A program made the translations under genes and the position numbers. From DATLXU01 sp035575515 (GTDB lineage Bacteria; Acidobacteriota; Blastocatellia; UBA7656), in assembly GCA_035575515.1 (NCBI GenBank), contig DATLXU010000134.1, forward strand, positions 1 to 64,000: a stretch of DNA of 64,000 nt, written 5' to 3'. Under the pieces are notes generated by a model. The model was not told where the DNA came from. It was given only the letters and a program-made list of their open reading frames with translations, and searched no databases. Shown here one piece after another: positions 33,082-42,535 of this stretch (position 1 is its first letter; each line of letters opens with the position of its first letter).

Positions 33082-36003
33082 ATGAGTTCCATCTTTGTCA
33101 AGGGGCTGCTTTGGAGCGCGATGTTGTTAGTCTTAATTGTTAAGAGCGGCTATGCTCAAGGTGATTTTGTATACCTGCGAAACAGCGCGACGATTTCGGG
33201 ATACTCCGTCGACGCGAACGGGAACCCACATCCGATCCCCGGCTCGCCGTTTGCGGCGGGCGGCACAGACTCTACCGGCGGCTTCTTTGGCGCAAACCGT
33301 ATAATAACTAGCAGGGGTTTCTTATATGCTTCCAATGGATTGACCAATAGTATAAGTGGCTTTTCTATAAACGCGAATACCGGAAGTTTGACTCCCATCC
33401 CCGGCTCGCCTTTCCCTAACGTCGGGTTTTCGGGCATCGGCATTTCACTAGCCGTGACACCGGATAACAAGTTTTTGTATGGGGTCAATCTCCAACTTGG
33501 CCAAATACAAGTTTACAGAATCAGCAACAACGGGGCGTTGAACCACCTTGCGCAATTCGCGATCAACATAGGCGTCCAGCTAGACGGAATCAAGGTCTCT
33601 CCCGATGGGAGGTTCTTGGCACTGACCATGCCGTTCAACCATGCGATAGCTATGTACAACATCCATACGGATGGCAGTCTCGCTCCGGTGCTTGGCTCGC
33701 CATTCCGGACCTCGGGCGTTGAATCTGGCCCAGCTTCCCTAGACATAAATTGCACCGGCGACTTGCTCTTTGTCGGACAGGCATGTCTGGCTAGCCTTTG
33801 TGCCACGCTTACGACCGTAGACGTTTTCAGCATCGCCCCCAACGGGTCATTGACCCCAATACAGGGATCGCCATTTACGCCAGGTGTAGGCGGTGACGCC
33901 AACGTCATCTCGTTAAGCAGGGATGACCGGAAGCTATTCGTTACTAACCAAGGCAGCCATACGGTCACCGTATTTAACGTGGCACTGAGCGGCGCTTTAA
34001 CACTGGTTCCCGGCTCACCGTTTCATGACGCGGGATTCGCACTTCAACCCGGCGGGGTCGGAACAAATAGCGCGGAGACGTTTTTGTTTACCACCAACCT
34101 TCATGGGCCACTGAGTGTATTCAAGCTAGCTGCGAATGGCATGTTGACAACCATTCCGGGATCGCCTTTCCCTACCGATGGCGCGAGTCAAGTCTTATCC
34201 CTCGCGGTCTACCCATCGAAAACCTGCCCGCCCGTTGTCCCCTTCGACATTTGCATCCAAGACGATACGAATGGAAACAGCCTTAAGATCAAGTCAATTA
34301 CGGGGGAGTACCGATTCAACAGTTGCTCAGGGGTTACGCTCCAAGGGACAGGAGTCCTGATCAAGAGAGGCTCCTCTCTATCGTTAAGCGACAACAGGTC
34401 CGATCGCAGAGTCTTGGCGAAGGTTGATACGAGTACGAAGAAGGCCATGGCTTCGGTTCAAATCCTATCCCTAGGCAGCATCTTTACCCTTGCGGATAGA
34501 AATACCGAAGACAACCCGTGCGCCTGTCGCGCACACTCAGCGACTAAGAGAGTCCCGGCGGATTACCCGACCATCCAGCAGGCTATCAATGCCGCCGTTG
34601 ATGGCGATACTGTTGTTGTATCTCCCGGCACTTATTTCGAGAGCATTAACTTCATGGGCAAAGCCATCACCGTGACGAGCGAGAGGGGGCCAGAGGTCAC
34701 TATCATTGATGGGCGGAATACTTTTGGCCCAGTGGTAACCTTCAAGTTCCACGAAAGCAGGCTGTCGGTCCTCAACGGTTTTACCGTGCAGAAAGGGGTC
34801 GGGTTCAACGATCATTTACTGGGAGGAGGCATCTACGTCGCGTTTTCGTCTCCCACGATCAAACATAACATTATAAGCGACAATCAGTCTTCGACCGGGG
34901 CGGGCGTCGGAGTCTTTTCCGGCTCTCCTCTCATCCAAGGCAACGCCATTATTAACAACCACGGGCCAGGGGTAAGTCTGGTGCAGCTTTCGGATGCGCA
35001 GGTGCTGGACAATACTATATCCGGTAACAGAGCCAGCGAAGGTGCTGGTATTGAGGTCGCCTTTGTCAGAGGCAAACCGCTGATTCGTGGGAACGTGATT
35101 ACGAACAATGAAGTCGCGGGATTCTTTTTCGGCGATGGCACTCCGGCCTCTTCAGGAGGAGGCGTTTTAATCAGATCAACTTCCGGAGTCATACTGGTTC
35201 AAAACCAGATCACATCTAACAAGGGAGCTTTCGGAGCGGGTATATCTCTGTCAAACAGTTACGTCGAGGGCGTTAATAACACCATCGCGGATAACGATGC
35301 CACGAGTAAGGTTTCTGCCGTGTACGTAGAACCGGGTGTGACAGGCTCGCTGCACAACAACCTGTTAATAGCAAAGCAAGGCCAGAGCGCTGTTGGCTGT
35401 AGGGTTGATGTGTACACGCTCGAGGTTGCCTTCAGGAACAATAACATCTATGCACCGGGAGGGATGGCTTTCGGAGGCGGTTGTATTGTTCCGGTTGGAC
35501 CGGGCGGCAACATCTCGGCTGATCCATTGTTCGTCAACGAGGCGGCGGGAGACTTTCACCTTCTCCCCGGCTCCCCATCCATTGATAGTGGCGACAACGC
35601 AGCACCTAACCTTCCGCCTACTGATTTAGGCGGGAGACCGAGAATGCAGGACGGCAATAGCGATGGGACAGTCGTGATTGACATGGGAGCCTTTGAGTTC
35701 GCGCCGCCTTTCGATGTTTGTTTACAGGATGACGTGAGCGGCAATCTCCTGCAATTCAACTCCAAAACTGGAAACTACCAGTTCTTAAGTTGCAAAGATG
35801 GAGTGAGCTTCACAGGCAGGGGGGAGATAAATATTATGGGTTGCAAGATCGAACTCAACGCGACCGACTCTGGCAGGATCATCTCCGCTTTAGCCAATGC
35901 CTGCACACAGAACGGAACGGCGACGGTTCGCATATCTCAAAAGGCGGAGCCATACTTTATCTCTGATAAAGATACGTCCAACAACAGGTGCTCCTGTAGA
36001 TGA
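33082..36003 (+). CDS. Large secreted protein: beta-propeller, beta-helix and a duplicated Cys-containing module
   Basis: 973 residues with a signal peptide (LLWSAMLLVLIVKSGYA). Residues ~28-385 are a lactonase-like beta-propeller with repeated blades marked by PGSPF. Residues ~387-484 are an unnamed module (FDICIQDDTNGNSLK ... NPCACR). Residues ~490-870 are a right-handed parallel beta-helix of the pectate-lyase type (VPADYPTIQQAINAAVDGDT, then many short N/V/I repeats). Residues ~876-973 repeat the first module (FDVCLQDDVSGNLLQ ... NRCSCR). Probably extracellular and adhesive or polysaccharide-binding; no catalytic site seen. Codon use is less GCGC-rich than in neighbours, so transfer is possible. 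Confidence 0.75.
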   Translation: MSSIFVKGLLWSAMLLVLIVKSGYAQGDFVYLRNSATISGYSVDANGNPHPIPGSPFAAGGTDSTGGFFGANRIITSRGFLYASNGLTNSISGFSINANTGSLTPIPGSPFPNVGFSGIGISLAVTPDNKFLYGVNLQLGQIQVYRISNNGALNHLAQFAINIGVQLDGIKVSPDGRFLALTMPFNHAIAMYNIHTDGSLAPVLGSPFRTSGVESGPASLDINCTGDLLFVGQACLASLCATLTTVDVFSIAPNGSLTPIQGSPFTPGVGGDANVISLSRDDRKLFVTNQGSHTVTVFNVALSGALTLVPGSPFHDAGFALQPGGVGTNSAETFLFTTNLHGPLSVFKLAANGMLTTIPGSPFPTDGASQVLSLAVYPSKTCPPVVPFDICIQDDTNGNSLKIKSITGEYRFNSCSGVTLQGTGVLIKRGSSLSLSDNRSDRRVLAKVDTSTKKAMASVQILSLGSIFTLADRNTEDNPCACRAHSATKRVPADYPTIQQAINAAVDGDTVVVSPGTYFESINFMGKAITVTSERGPEVTIIDGRNTFGPVVTFKFHESRLSVLNGFTVQKGVGFNDHLLGGGIYVAFSSPTIKHNIISDNQSSTGAGVGVFSGSPLIQGNAIINNHGPGVSLVQLSDAQVLDNTISGNRASEGAGIEVAFVRGKPLIRGNVITNNEVAGFFFGDGTPASSGGGVLIRSTSGVILVQNQITSNKGAFGAGISLSNSYVEGVNNTIADNDATSKVSAVYVEPGVTGSLHNNLLIAKQGQSAVGCRVDVYTLEVAFRNNNIYAPGGMAFGGGCIVPVGPGGNISADPLFVNEAAGDFHLLPGSPSIDSGDNAAPNLPPTDLGGRPRMQDGNSDGTVVIDMGAFEFAPPFDVCLQDDVSGNLLQFNSKTGNYQFLSCKDGVSFTGRGEINIMGCKIELNATDSGRIISALANACTQNGTATVRISQKAEPYFISDKDTSNNRCSCR

Positions 36004-36281
36004 CTCGTATATGGGAGATTTTTGACGGGGCGACCACCTGCCGCTGGTTTTGAGAGTCTTGCTATAGGCTGTATATTCAACTTAATGCTTATCGCCATCC
36101 GCCGGTATCTAGTCTCTACCTCTTTAAGCGATGCTCAGGCAAGCGTCCATACATCCTCTCTTAATTAACGAAAATCGCTGCATCTCCGGTTACGAGCCGA
36201 AAATGGCTGACTCGTCAATTCCTCTGTTATACTCTCTAGGTTATGTACTCAGAGATTTTCGAGACCTTATACCCAATCAAC

Positions 36282-37649
36282 ATGCCCAAACGCGAAAAGG
36301 GCGTAGTCGTGACCGCCGTTGACCCGTTCGCGCTCGGCGACGAAGTAGGCATTGAAGCAGGCGACCGCATTATGAAAGTCAACGGCAACGAGCTGCGCGA
36401 CTTTTTAGACTGGCAATTCTACACCGGCTCGGAAGACCGCGTGCGGCTCGACATAATAAAAAAATCTGGCGAGGCAGTTGAGATTGACGTTGAGATTGGC
36501 GAAGGCGAAATCTGGGGACTCGACTTTGAATACTTCGCGCCGCGTCAGTGCGCCAACGATTGCATCTTTTGTTTTTGCAATCAAAACCCTGTGGGCGCGC
36601 GCGAATCGCTCTTCTTCAAAGATGAAGACACGCGGCTGTCGTTTTTGCACGGCAACTACACGACGATGTCTTCGATCTCGAAGCTTGAGCTTGATCGAAT
36701 AATTGCGCAGCGGCTCTCGCCTCAGTACGTTTCGGTTCACGCGACAGACCCTGAAGTGCGAAGGCATTTGCTTGGTCGCAAGCGGGCAGATGACGTGCTC
36801 GGCAAAATGCGTTATCTGGCGGAGCGCGGCATCGAGCTTCATGCGCAGATAGTATTGTGCCCGACGATCAACGATGGAGACGTGCTGCGGCGAACGATTG
36901 ACGACCTGGCTGAGCTTCACCCGCAACTCACTTCGGTCGCAATCGTGCCTGTCGTTTTTACGAAGCTGCACAACTATCGCCACCTGCTCACGGCGGTGAC
37001 GGACGAGTACGCGCGTGATCTTGTTAAGATGATGCGGCCCATTCAGCGCGAGTTTCGCAGGCGACTGGGCAACACGTTCGTGTTTCTTGCCGATGAGTTT
37101 TATTTGCGCGCCGGACTGCCGCTGCCTGCTCGCGCGCACTACGGCAATTATCCGCAGATTGAAGACGGCGTTGGAATGGTGCGCCGGTTTGTCGCCGGAG
37201 CGAAGCGAACGCTCAAGCGCGATCTGGCTGGTGAATTGAGCCTCGCGCCCGGCTCGCTTCACGGGACTGTTGTAACGGGCCAGTTGTTTTATACAGTACT
37301 CGCGCGTTTCGTCCGCGAGTTGAACGAGCGATTTGGAACGCGATTAAAAATCGTCGCTGCCGCCAATCAATTCTTCGGCGAAGAGGTGACGGTCGCAGGA
37401 TTGCTGGCCGGAGGCGATGTCGTAGCCGCGCGCGAACAATTCGAAGGCGATTTCGTTATAGTCCCTGAGCAGGCTTGCTTGAAGTCGGGCCATATTTTTT
37501 TGGATGATATGACGGTTGAGCAGTTGGAGCAGGAGTTGAATTGTCCCGTTTCGCATGGCGGCCCTACTTTTTTGAGCATGATCGAGCAGGCGCAGGAGTT
37601 AGAGTCTCGCGTTCATTCGCGGGCGATGCGCGAAGTATTTAGTGTTTGA
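36282..37649 (+). CDS. DUF512 radical SAM protein with PDZ domain
   Basis: 455 residues if started at ATG 36282; an in-frame ATG at 36243 would add 13 residues but would be almost leaderless (a TATACT box lies at 36228). N-terminal PDZ domain (VVVTAVDPFALGDEVGIEAGDRI). The radical SAM core has CANDCIFCFCNQNP with the CxxxCxxC-type cluster Cys. The C-terminal DUF512 part has VTGQLFY and IVPEQACLKSGHIFLDD. Relatives are widely conserved and unassigned. It probably binds a 4Fe-4S cluster and SAM. Single gene, no clear ribosome site. Confidence 0.88.
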   Translation: MPKREKGVVVTAVDPFALGDEVGIEAGDRIMKVNGNELRDFLDWQFYTGSEDRVRLDIIKKSGEAVEIDVEIGEGEIWGLDFEYFAPRQCANDCIFCFCNQNPVGARESLFFKDEDTRLSFLHGNYTTMSSISKLELDRIIAQRLSPQYVSVHATDPEVRRHLLGRKRADDVLGKMRYLAERGIELHAQIVLCPTINDGDVLRRTIDDLAELHPQLTSVAIVPVVFTKLHNYRHLLTAVTDEYARDLVKMMRPIQREFRRRLGNTFVFLADEFYLRAGLPLPARAHYGNYPQIEDGVGMVRRFVAGAKRTLKRDLAGELSLAPGSLHGTVVTGQLFYTVLARFVRELNERFGTRLKIVAAANQFFGEEVTVAGLLAGGDVVAAREQFEGDFVIVPEQACLKSGHIFLDDMTVEQLEQELNCPVSHGGPTFLSMIEQAQELESRVHSRAMREVFSV

Positions 37650-37680
37650 CCCGCTTATGTGAAAGGATTAGAATCGGCCT

Positions 37681-37965
37681 ATGGATGAGGCTAAGACTCA
37701 ACCAATGCTTGAAACCATCATCGAGATGCTGAAGAACCTTCAGCTTCAGGTTGATGCCATACAGACCGATGTTGCTGAAGTGAAGGCTGATGTCGCGGAA
37801 GTGAAGACTGATGTTGCTGAAATTAAAGCTGACATCGTCGGGATAAAAGCCGAGCAGGATCGTCAGTCTCGTCAACTCGATGAGATGGCGAAGAACCTCT
37901 ATCGCTTTGCGGGCGACCTCTACGATCTGCGGCTTCAATTGAAAGAATTCCGCCGGGCATCCTGA
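37681..37965 (+). CDS. Small coiled-coil protein with heptad DNA repeats
   Basis: 94 residues. The middle is a run of near-identical seven-residue units (TDVAEVK, ADVAEVK, TDVAEIK, ADIVGIK), a long parallel coiled coil, encoded by 21-base tandem repeats at about 37765-37850. No signal peptide or membrane segment. Similar small proteins are found beside many genes and have no known function. It may be a structural or adaptor protein. Repeat number could vary between strains. Confidence 0.7.
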   Translation: MDEAKTQPMLETIIEMLKNLQLQVDAIQTDVAEVKADVAEVKTDVAEIKADIVGIKAEQDRQSRQLDEMAKNLYRFAGDLYDLRLQLKEFRRAS

Positions 37966-38013
37966 AGCGACTCAATCCCCAGAGCGAAAGCTGCGTCCGC
38001 GTTCCAACCACAT

Positions 38014-38253
38014 CTCTTATCCATCTTTTCGTAAACGCTTCCAAAATTCTGAATGCTCAAATCGGCCTCTGAGCGCACCATCGCAGGCTATCCTTTTTAA
38101 GGCTGTTACGCCGGACGGATTTGCTGGAATAGTCTTTGCAATAATCCGCTCTCTACGTCTATATTTGTTCCCATCTTCTCGACCGACTGCAGCAAGGCGT
38201 CATAAAACGAATGATGATTGCTGCCCGATCTGCTGGTGACTTGAGTCGGTATC
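38014..38253 (+). promoter_or_regulatory. Conserved leader, copy A (upstream of TonB receptor 1)
   Basis: About 240 noncoding bases that align with 42264-42508 ahead of the second TonB receptor. Shared words include TTATCCATCTTTTCGTA, CTTCCAAAA, GCTGGAATAG, CTTTGCAATAAT, TCCCATCTT, ACTGC and TTGCTGCCC. It lies about 150 bases before the start at 38403. The whole 37966-38402 interval has no gene. It could be a regulatory RNA, a promoter region or an old duplicate. Confidence 0.7.
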
Positions 38254-38402
38254 TGACGGCAGGGTTTTAGAAAAAAGAAGCGGCTACGCGGATAGCTCAG
38301 CTTTCATTCTGCGGTATTTCCGATGGGCTTAGTAAGCACAGCAGTGTGTTTGGAGTTTGTTCAACTATCCACATCAAGTTTGCAGAATCGGGGGGAAAAA
38401 AC

Positions 38403-41400
38403 ATGAGAAGAAAATTCACCCAAGCGATCACTTCATTCTTGATGTTGCTGTCGCTTTTGTTTCTGGCGCAGGCGCAAACGGCGACAACGACATCAATTTC
38501 CGGCCTGGTAAGCGACCCGCAAGGCGCTGTCATACCGGGCGCAAGCGTCACGCTCAGGGATAAGGCGACGAACCAGCAAAGAGTCGCTACCACCAACGAG
38601 GAGGGAAGGTTCGTCTTCGCCAATCTCGATCCCGGCCTCTACGAACTGACCGTCACCGCCACCGGCTTCAAGAAGGCGAGTATTACAGAGATCAAAGCCG
38701 ACGTCACAAAACCCGTCGTTCAGGACATCAAGCTTGAGGCAGGCGTGGTGACTGAAGAGGTGACGGTGAGCGCGGGGACGGAGGCGCAGTTGCAGAAGCA
38801 GGACTCTTCGGTCGGCAACACGCTCGATAATCGCCGCGTCACGCTGCTGCCGAACATCAGCCGGGAAGCCACTCGACTGCTCGCGCTGCAACCGGGCGTG
38901 ACAACAACAGGCGAAGTGAGCGGCGCTCGCGCAGATCAATCCACGTTTTCGCTCGACGGCGTCGACGTTTCCGATAACGTCATCGGGCAGACGTTCCGAA
39001 CTGTGATACCGACGCCAGCCGAGCAGGTCGAAGAGTTCCGCGTCACGGTCGCAAACCCCAACGCCACGTTTGGCCGCTCGTCGGGCGCGCAGGTGGTATT
39101 TGTCACCAAGCGAGGCTCGAACAGCTTTCACGGCTCGCTCTACGAGTATCATCAAAACGACGCCCTGAATGCCAACTCGTGGACGAACAACCGGCTGGGG
39201 CTTCCGAAGCCGAAGCTCATTGACAACCGCTTCGGCGGCACAATAGGCGGGCCGATATTCAAAGACAAGACCTTCTTCTTCTTCAACTACGAAGGTCGCC
39301 GCAACGCCAGCGCCGCAACGGTCTCGCGCATAGTGCCGACCTCGACGCTCAAGGCGGGACTTTTGCGCTTCCGCGACGCGAGCGGCGCAATCCAGACGAT
39401 CAACCCGAAGACTTTTGACCCGCGAGGCATCGGCCCAAGCCCGACCGTCCTGCAATTGCTCGCGCTCTATCCCGACCCTAACGACTTCACGCTGGGCGAC
39501 ACGCTCAACACGGCGGGCTTCACCTCGAATTTCCCGACGAGGATTCGCGGCGATCTCGGCACAGTCAGGATTGACCATCAGATAGCCAACGACTGGAGCT
39601 TTGATGGGAAGTTCAGCGCCTATCGCGAGCTGAATATCGGCACGGGCCAGGTTGATATAGTCAACCGCAGGGGCACAGCCGAAAGTCCCTCACGGCCTCG
39701 AACTCTTTCGGCGGGGCTGACTGGAGTATTGAGCGCGCACCTGACGAATGAATTCCGCTTCGGTTGGACGCACGACCGGCTCGCCTTCGACCGCATTTCG
39801 CCGTTCGGGCAGGTCACGGGTCTCAACATCGCCGCAGACCTCGCGGGCGCGCTGCTCGACGAGCCGATTGACGTTGACACGCAGCGGGCGCGCAAGCAGG
39901 CGCGAACGATCAACACCTATCAGTTCATTGATAACGCAACCTGGACGAAGAACACGCACACGCTGCAGATGGGATTCAATGTGCGGCATATTACTTCGTT
40001 CGATTTTCGCGATGACAAGGTCATCGGCTCGATAACGACGCCCGTCGCTCAGCTTGGATCGTCGGCCTTCAACACGATACCTTCGTCGCAGCGACCGAGC
40101 TTCATTCAGCCTGCCGACGTTTCTCGCTACAACCAATTTTACGCCTCGCTGCTTGGAATGGTTGAAAACATCACTTTCCTCGCGACGCGCAACGGGCAGC
40201 TAGAGCCGAATCCGCCCGGCACGGGGCTTTTCACAGATTCGAAGCTCAACGCTTATGAGATATATGCGGCAGACACATGGCGAATAAGGCCGCAGCTTAC
40301 CATCAGCTATGGGCTGATGTATTCGTGGCAGGTTCCGCCTACGGAAAAAGAGGGCAAGCAGACGGTCGTAATTCGTCAGGATACGGGAGAGCTTCTCGAT
40401 CCCAATCAGTACTTGAAGGAAAAATTCGCGGCGGCGGCTGAGGGTAGAATTTTCAACCCTGTGCTCGCTTATGTTCCCATCAGAGAGACTGACCGCAAAG
40501 GCACTTTCGACATTGATCGAAAGAACTTCTCGCCGCGCATCGCCGTCGCATGGACTCCGTCATTTGAAAACAGGTTCCTGCGAACGGTACTCGGCGGGAA
40601 AGAAACGGTCATACGGGGCGGTTACTCGCTGCTGTTTGATCGGATAAACACCGTGCAGACGATAACGATTCCGACGCTCGGAGTAGGATTCGCGCAGACG
40701 CTTCAACTTCCGGCTGCAAAGAACGCGGCGGGGCAGCCCTTCCGCGCTGGCGTTGACGGGCCGCTACCTTTGCCAACTGCGCCCGCCGTCAAGGTTCCAA
40801 TCGTGCCCGGTCTCGGCGCGGTTGCGGGAGCCAATGCTCCGAGCGAAGTTCTGTCGTTCGTCGTCGACCCGTTCATCACCGTGCCGCGAAATCACACGGT
40901 TGATTTCTCAATCCAGCGAGAGCTGCCGGGCCGCATGATTTTGGAAGTCGGGTACATAGGCCGCTTCGGGCGCAACCTCTATCAGAGCGTGAACCTCAAT
41001 CAGGTTCCGTACAACTTCAAGGATACAAAATCGGGGCAGACTTTTGCTCAGGCATTCGACGCGCTGGCCGACCAGCTTCGCGCCGGAGTGCCAGCGGCGG
41101 CAGTCACGCCGCAGCCGTGGTTTGAGAATCTGCTGCCGAAACTTGCTCCCGTCAATGGCAGCCGCACCATCGCGCTTGCCGCGCGGCAGGCGGCCAATAT
41201 CATCAACGGGAACCTGACGAGCCTCTTCCTGAACCTTGACGCTTTTGCCGCCGCGCCGTTCAACAACTTCGGTCAGGCGACGGAGTTGTTCTTCCGCACA
41301 TCGGGTGGGCGCTCAAACTACAACGCTTTCTTCGCCACGTTGAGGAAGAGATTCTCTAACAACCTGACGTTCGATATGAACTACACGCTGTCGCGCTCGC

Positions 41401-42134
41401 TCGATCAGGTGGGCGCGGTGCAAAACAGCGCGGGCCTGATGCCGAACTCTTTCGACTTCGATGCCGAGTATAGTCCGTCGTCGTTTGACGCAACGCACAT
41501 CTTCAACGGCAACTGGGTCTATGAGCTTCCGGTCGGCAAAGGCCAGCGATTCATCAATGGTTCGAATGCGTTCCTGAGCCGACTGATTTCCGGCTGGTAC
41601 ACGGCGGGAATATTCCGAGCCTCAAGCGGATTCCCGATCACAATCGTGCAGGGGTCGCAAGTCTGGGGCGGGAGCCTTCTGCTCGGAAACAACTCCGGCG
41701 CGATTGGATTAAAGGGAGCCGATTTCGACACGAGCCTTCACAAGCGAGTTGTCGGCTCAGGCGGTATTGGCACGGCAGGAAACCCGGCGACGAACGGGTC
41801 AGGCATTAACATATTCGCGAATCCTGAAGCGGTATTCAAGAGTGTGCGACGAGTTCACCTCAGCGAAGATGGGCGAAGCGGGCGCAACGCTCTTCGAGGA
41901 CTCGGTTTCTGGCAGCTTGATCTGACTGCGGGCAAGGCGACCAGCATCACAGAGACTGTGAAGTTTCGTCTCTCGGTTGATCTGATTAACGTCTTCAACC
42001 ACGTCAACTTCAATGATCCGGGAACCTCGCTGCAAAATCCCACGACCTTTGGCGTGATCAGCTCACAGCGCATTAGCGATCTGCAGAACATCTTCCCGCG
42101 CCGCATTCAATTGAGCGGGCGCATTGAGTTCTGA
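38403..42134 (+). CDS. Oar-like TonB-dependent receptor 1
   Basis: 1243 residues from ATG 38403 after a G-run site. Signal peptide (LMLLSLLFLAQAQ), then a carboxypeptidase-regulatory-like (CarboxypepD_reg) beta-sandwich (SISGLVSDPQGAVIPGASVTL ... GLYELTVTATGFKKA), a plug domain (QSTFSLDGVDVSDNV, EFRVTVANPNATFGRSSGAQV) and a large outer-membrane barrel ending with aromatic GRIEF. The Oar/SusC-like family imports or secretes large substrates with TonB energy; the ligand is unknown. No SusD partner or TonB gene is in the window. A hairpin (42163-42194) follows. It shares a leader but only modest protein similarity with receptor 2. Confidence 0.88.
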   Translation: MRRKFTQAITSFLMLLSLLFLAQAQTATTTSISGLVSDPQGAVIPGASVTLRDKATNQQRVATTNEEGRFVFANLDPGLYELTVTATGFKKASITEIKADVTKPVVQDIKLEAGVVTEEVTVSAGTEAQLQKQDSSVGNTLDNRRVTLLPNISREATRLLALQPGVTTTGEVSGARADQSTFSLDGVDVSDNVIGQTFRTVIPTPAEQVEEFRVTVANPNATFGRSSGAQVVFVTKRGSNSFHGSLYEYHQNDALNANSWTNNRLGLPKPKLIDNRFGGTIGGPIFKDKTFFFFNYEGRRNASAATVSRIVPTSTLKAGLLRFRDASGAIQTINPKTFDPRGIGPSPTVLQLLALYPDPNDFTLGDTLNTAGFTSNFPTRIRGDLGTVRIDHQIANDWSFDGKFSAYRELNIGTGQVDIVNRRGTAESPSRPRTLSAGLTGVLSAHLTNEFRFGWTHDRLAFDRISPFGQVTGLNIAADLAGALLDEPIDVDTQRARKQARTINTYQFIDNATWTKNTHTLQMGFNVRHITSFDFRDDKVIGSITTPVAQLGSSAFNTIPSSQRPSFIQPADVSRYNQFYASLLGMVENITFLATRNGQLEPNPPGTGLFTDSKLNAYEIYAADTWRIRPQLTISYGLMYSWQVPPTEKEGKQTVVIRQDTGELLDPNQYLKEKFAAAAEGRIFNPVLAYVPIRETDRKGTFDIDRKNFSPRIAVAWTPSFENRFLRTVLGGKETVIRGGYSLLFDRINTVQTITIPTLGVGFAQTLQLPAAKNAAGQPFRAGVDGPLPLPTAPAVKVPIVPGLGAVAGANAPSEVLSFVVDPFITVPRNHTVDFSIQRELPGRMILEVGYIGRFGRNLYQSVNLNQVPYNFKDTKSGQTFAQAFDALADQLRAGVPAAAVTPQPWFENLLPKLAPVNGSRTIALAARQAANIINGNLTSLFLNLDAFAAAPFNNFGQATELFFRTSGGRSNYNAFFATLRKRFSNNLTFDMNYTLSRSLDQVGAVQNSAGLMPNSFDFDAEYSPSSFDATHIFNGNWVYELPVGKGQRFINGSNAFLSRLISGWYTAGIFRASSGFPITIVQGSQVWGGSLLLGNNSGAIGLKGADFDTSLHKRVVGSGGIGTAGNPATNGSGINIFANPEAVFKSVRRVHLSEDGRSGRNALRGLGFWQLDLTAGKATSITETVKFRLSVDLINVFNHVNFNDPGTSLQNPTTFGVISSQRISDLQNIFPRRIQLSGRIEF

Positions 42135-42162
42135 GGGCCGAAAATCGCAAGCACGGCCTTGA

Positions 42163-42194
42163 ATGCGGCGGATTCGAACCAGTATCCGCCGCAT
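42163..42194 (+). terminator. Hairpin after TonB receptor 1
   Basis: ATGCGGCGGAT and ATCCGCCGCAT, a perfect 11-bp stem with a 10-base loop, 29 bases after the stop. The T-run after it is poor (AGTTTC), so termination is likely but not certain. Confidence 0.6.
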
Positions 42195-42263
42195 AGTTTC
42201 TCAGGGCAAGCCAAACGGCTATTTGCACGGGGAGGCGAAGACTGAAGTTTCGGCCCGCTTGCG

Positions 42264-42508
42264 CTCTTTTATCCATCTTTTCGTAGATACTTCCAAAAAT
42301 TTGGACATAATCGCTCGACTCGAGCGCAGCTTTGTGAGGCTATTCCTTACAGCTAATGCTTTTACGCCTTTAAGAGTCGCTGGAATAGGCTTTGCAATAA
42401 TTCGCCCTCTACATCTTTGCTTTGTATTCCCATCTTATCAAGTGACTGCGGCAAAACGTCATTAAAAAATGATGTTTGCTGCCCATTCTGTTGGTAACTC
42501 AAGTTGGT
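42264..42508 (+). promoter_or_regulatory. Conserved leader, copy B (upstream of TonB receptor 2)
   Basis: Second copy of the shared leader (see 38014-38253), by eye about 70% identical over most of its length with small gaps. Its end is only 28 bases from the start at 42536. The interval 42195-42535 holds no gene. Confidence 0.7.
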
Positions 42509-42535
42509 GGCAACACCAGGATCGAGGAGGAAAAC

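Noticed and set aside
37765..37850. The tandem repeats as a short CRISPR or regulatory iteron array
   Set aside because: They are 21-base units in frame inside a coiled-coil gene with no spacers.
42163..42465. A 100-codon frame in the leader of TonB receptor 2
   Set aside because: The aligned leader of receptor 1 has no matching frame, the sequence has no recognisable protein features, and it starts in a terminator hairpin.
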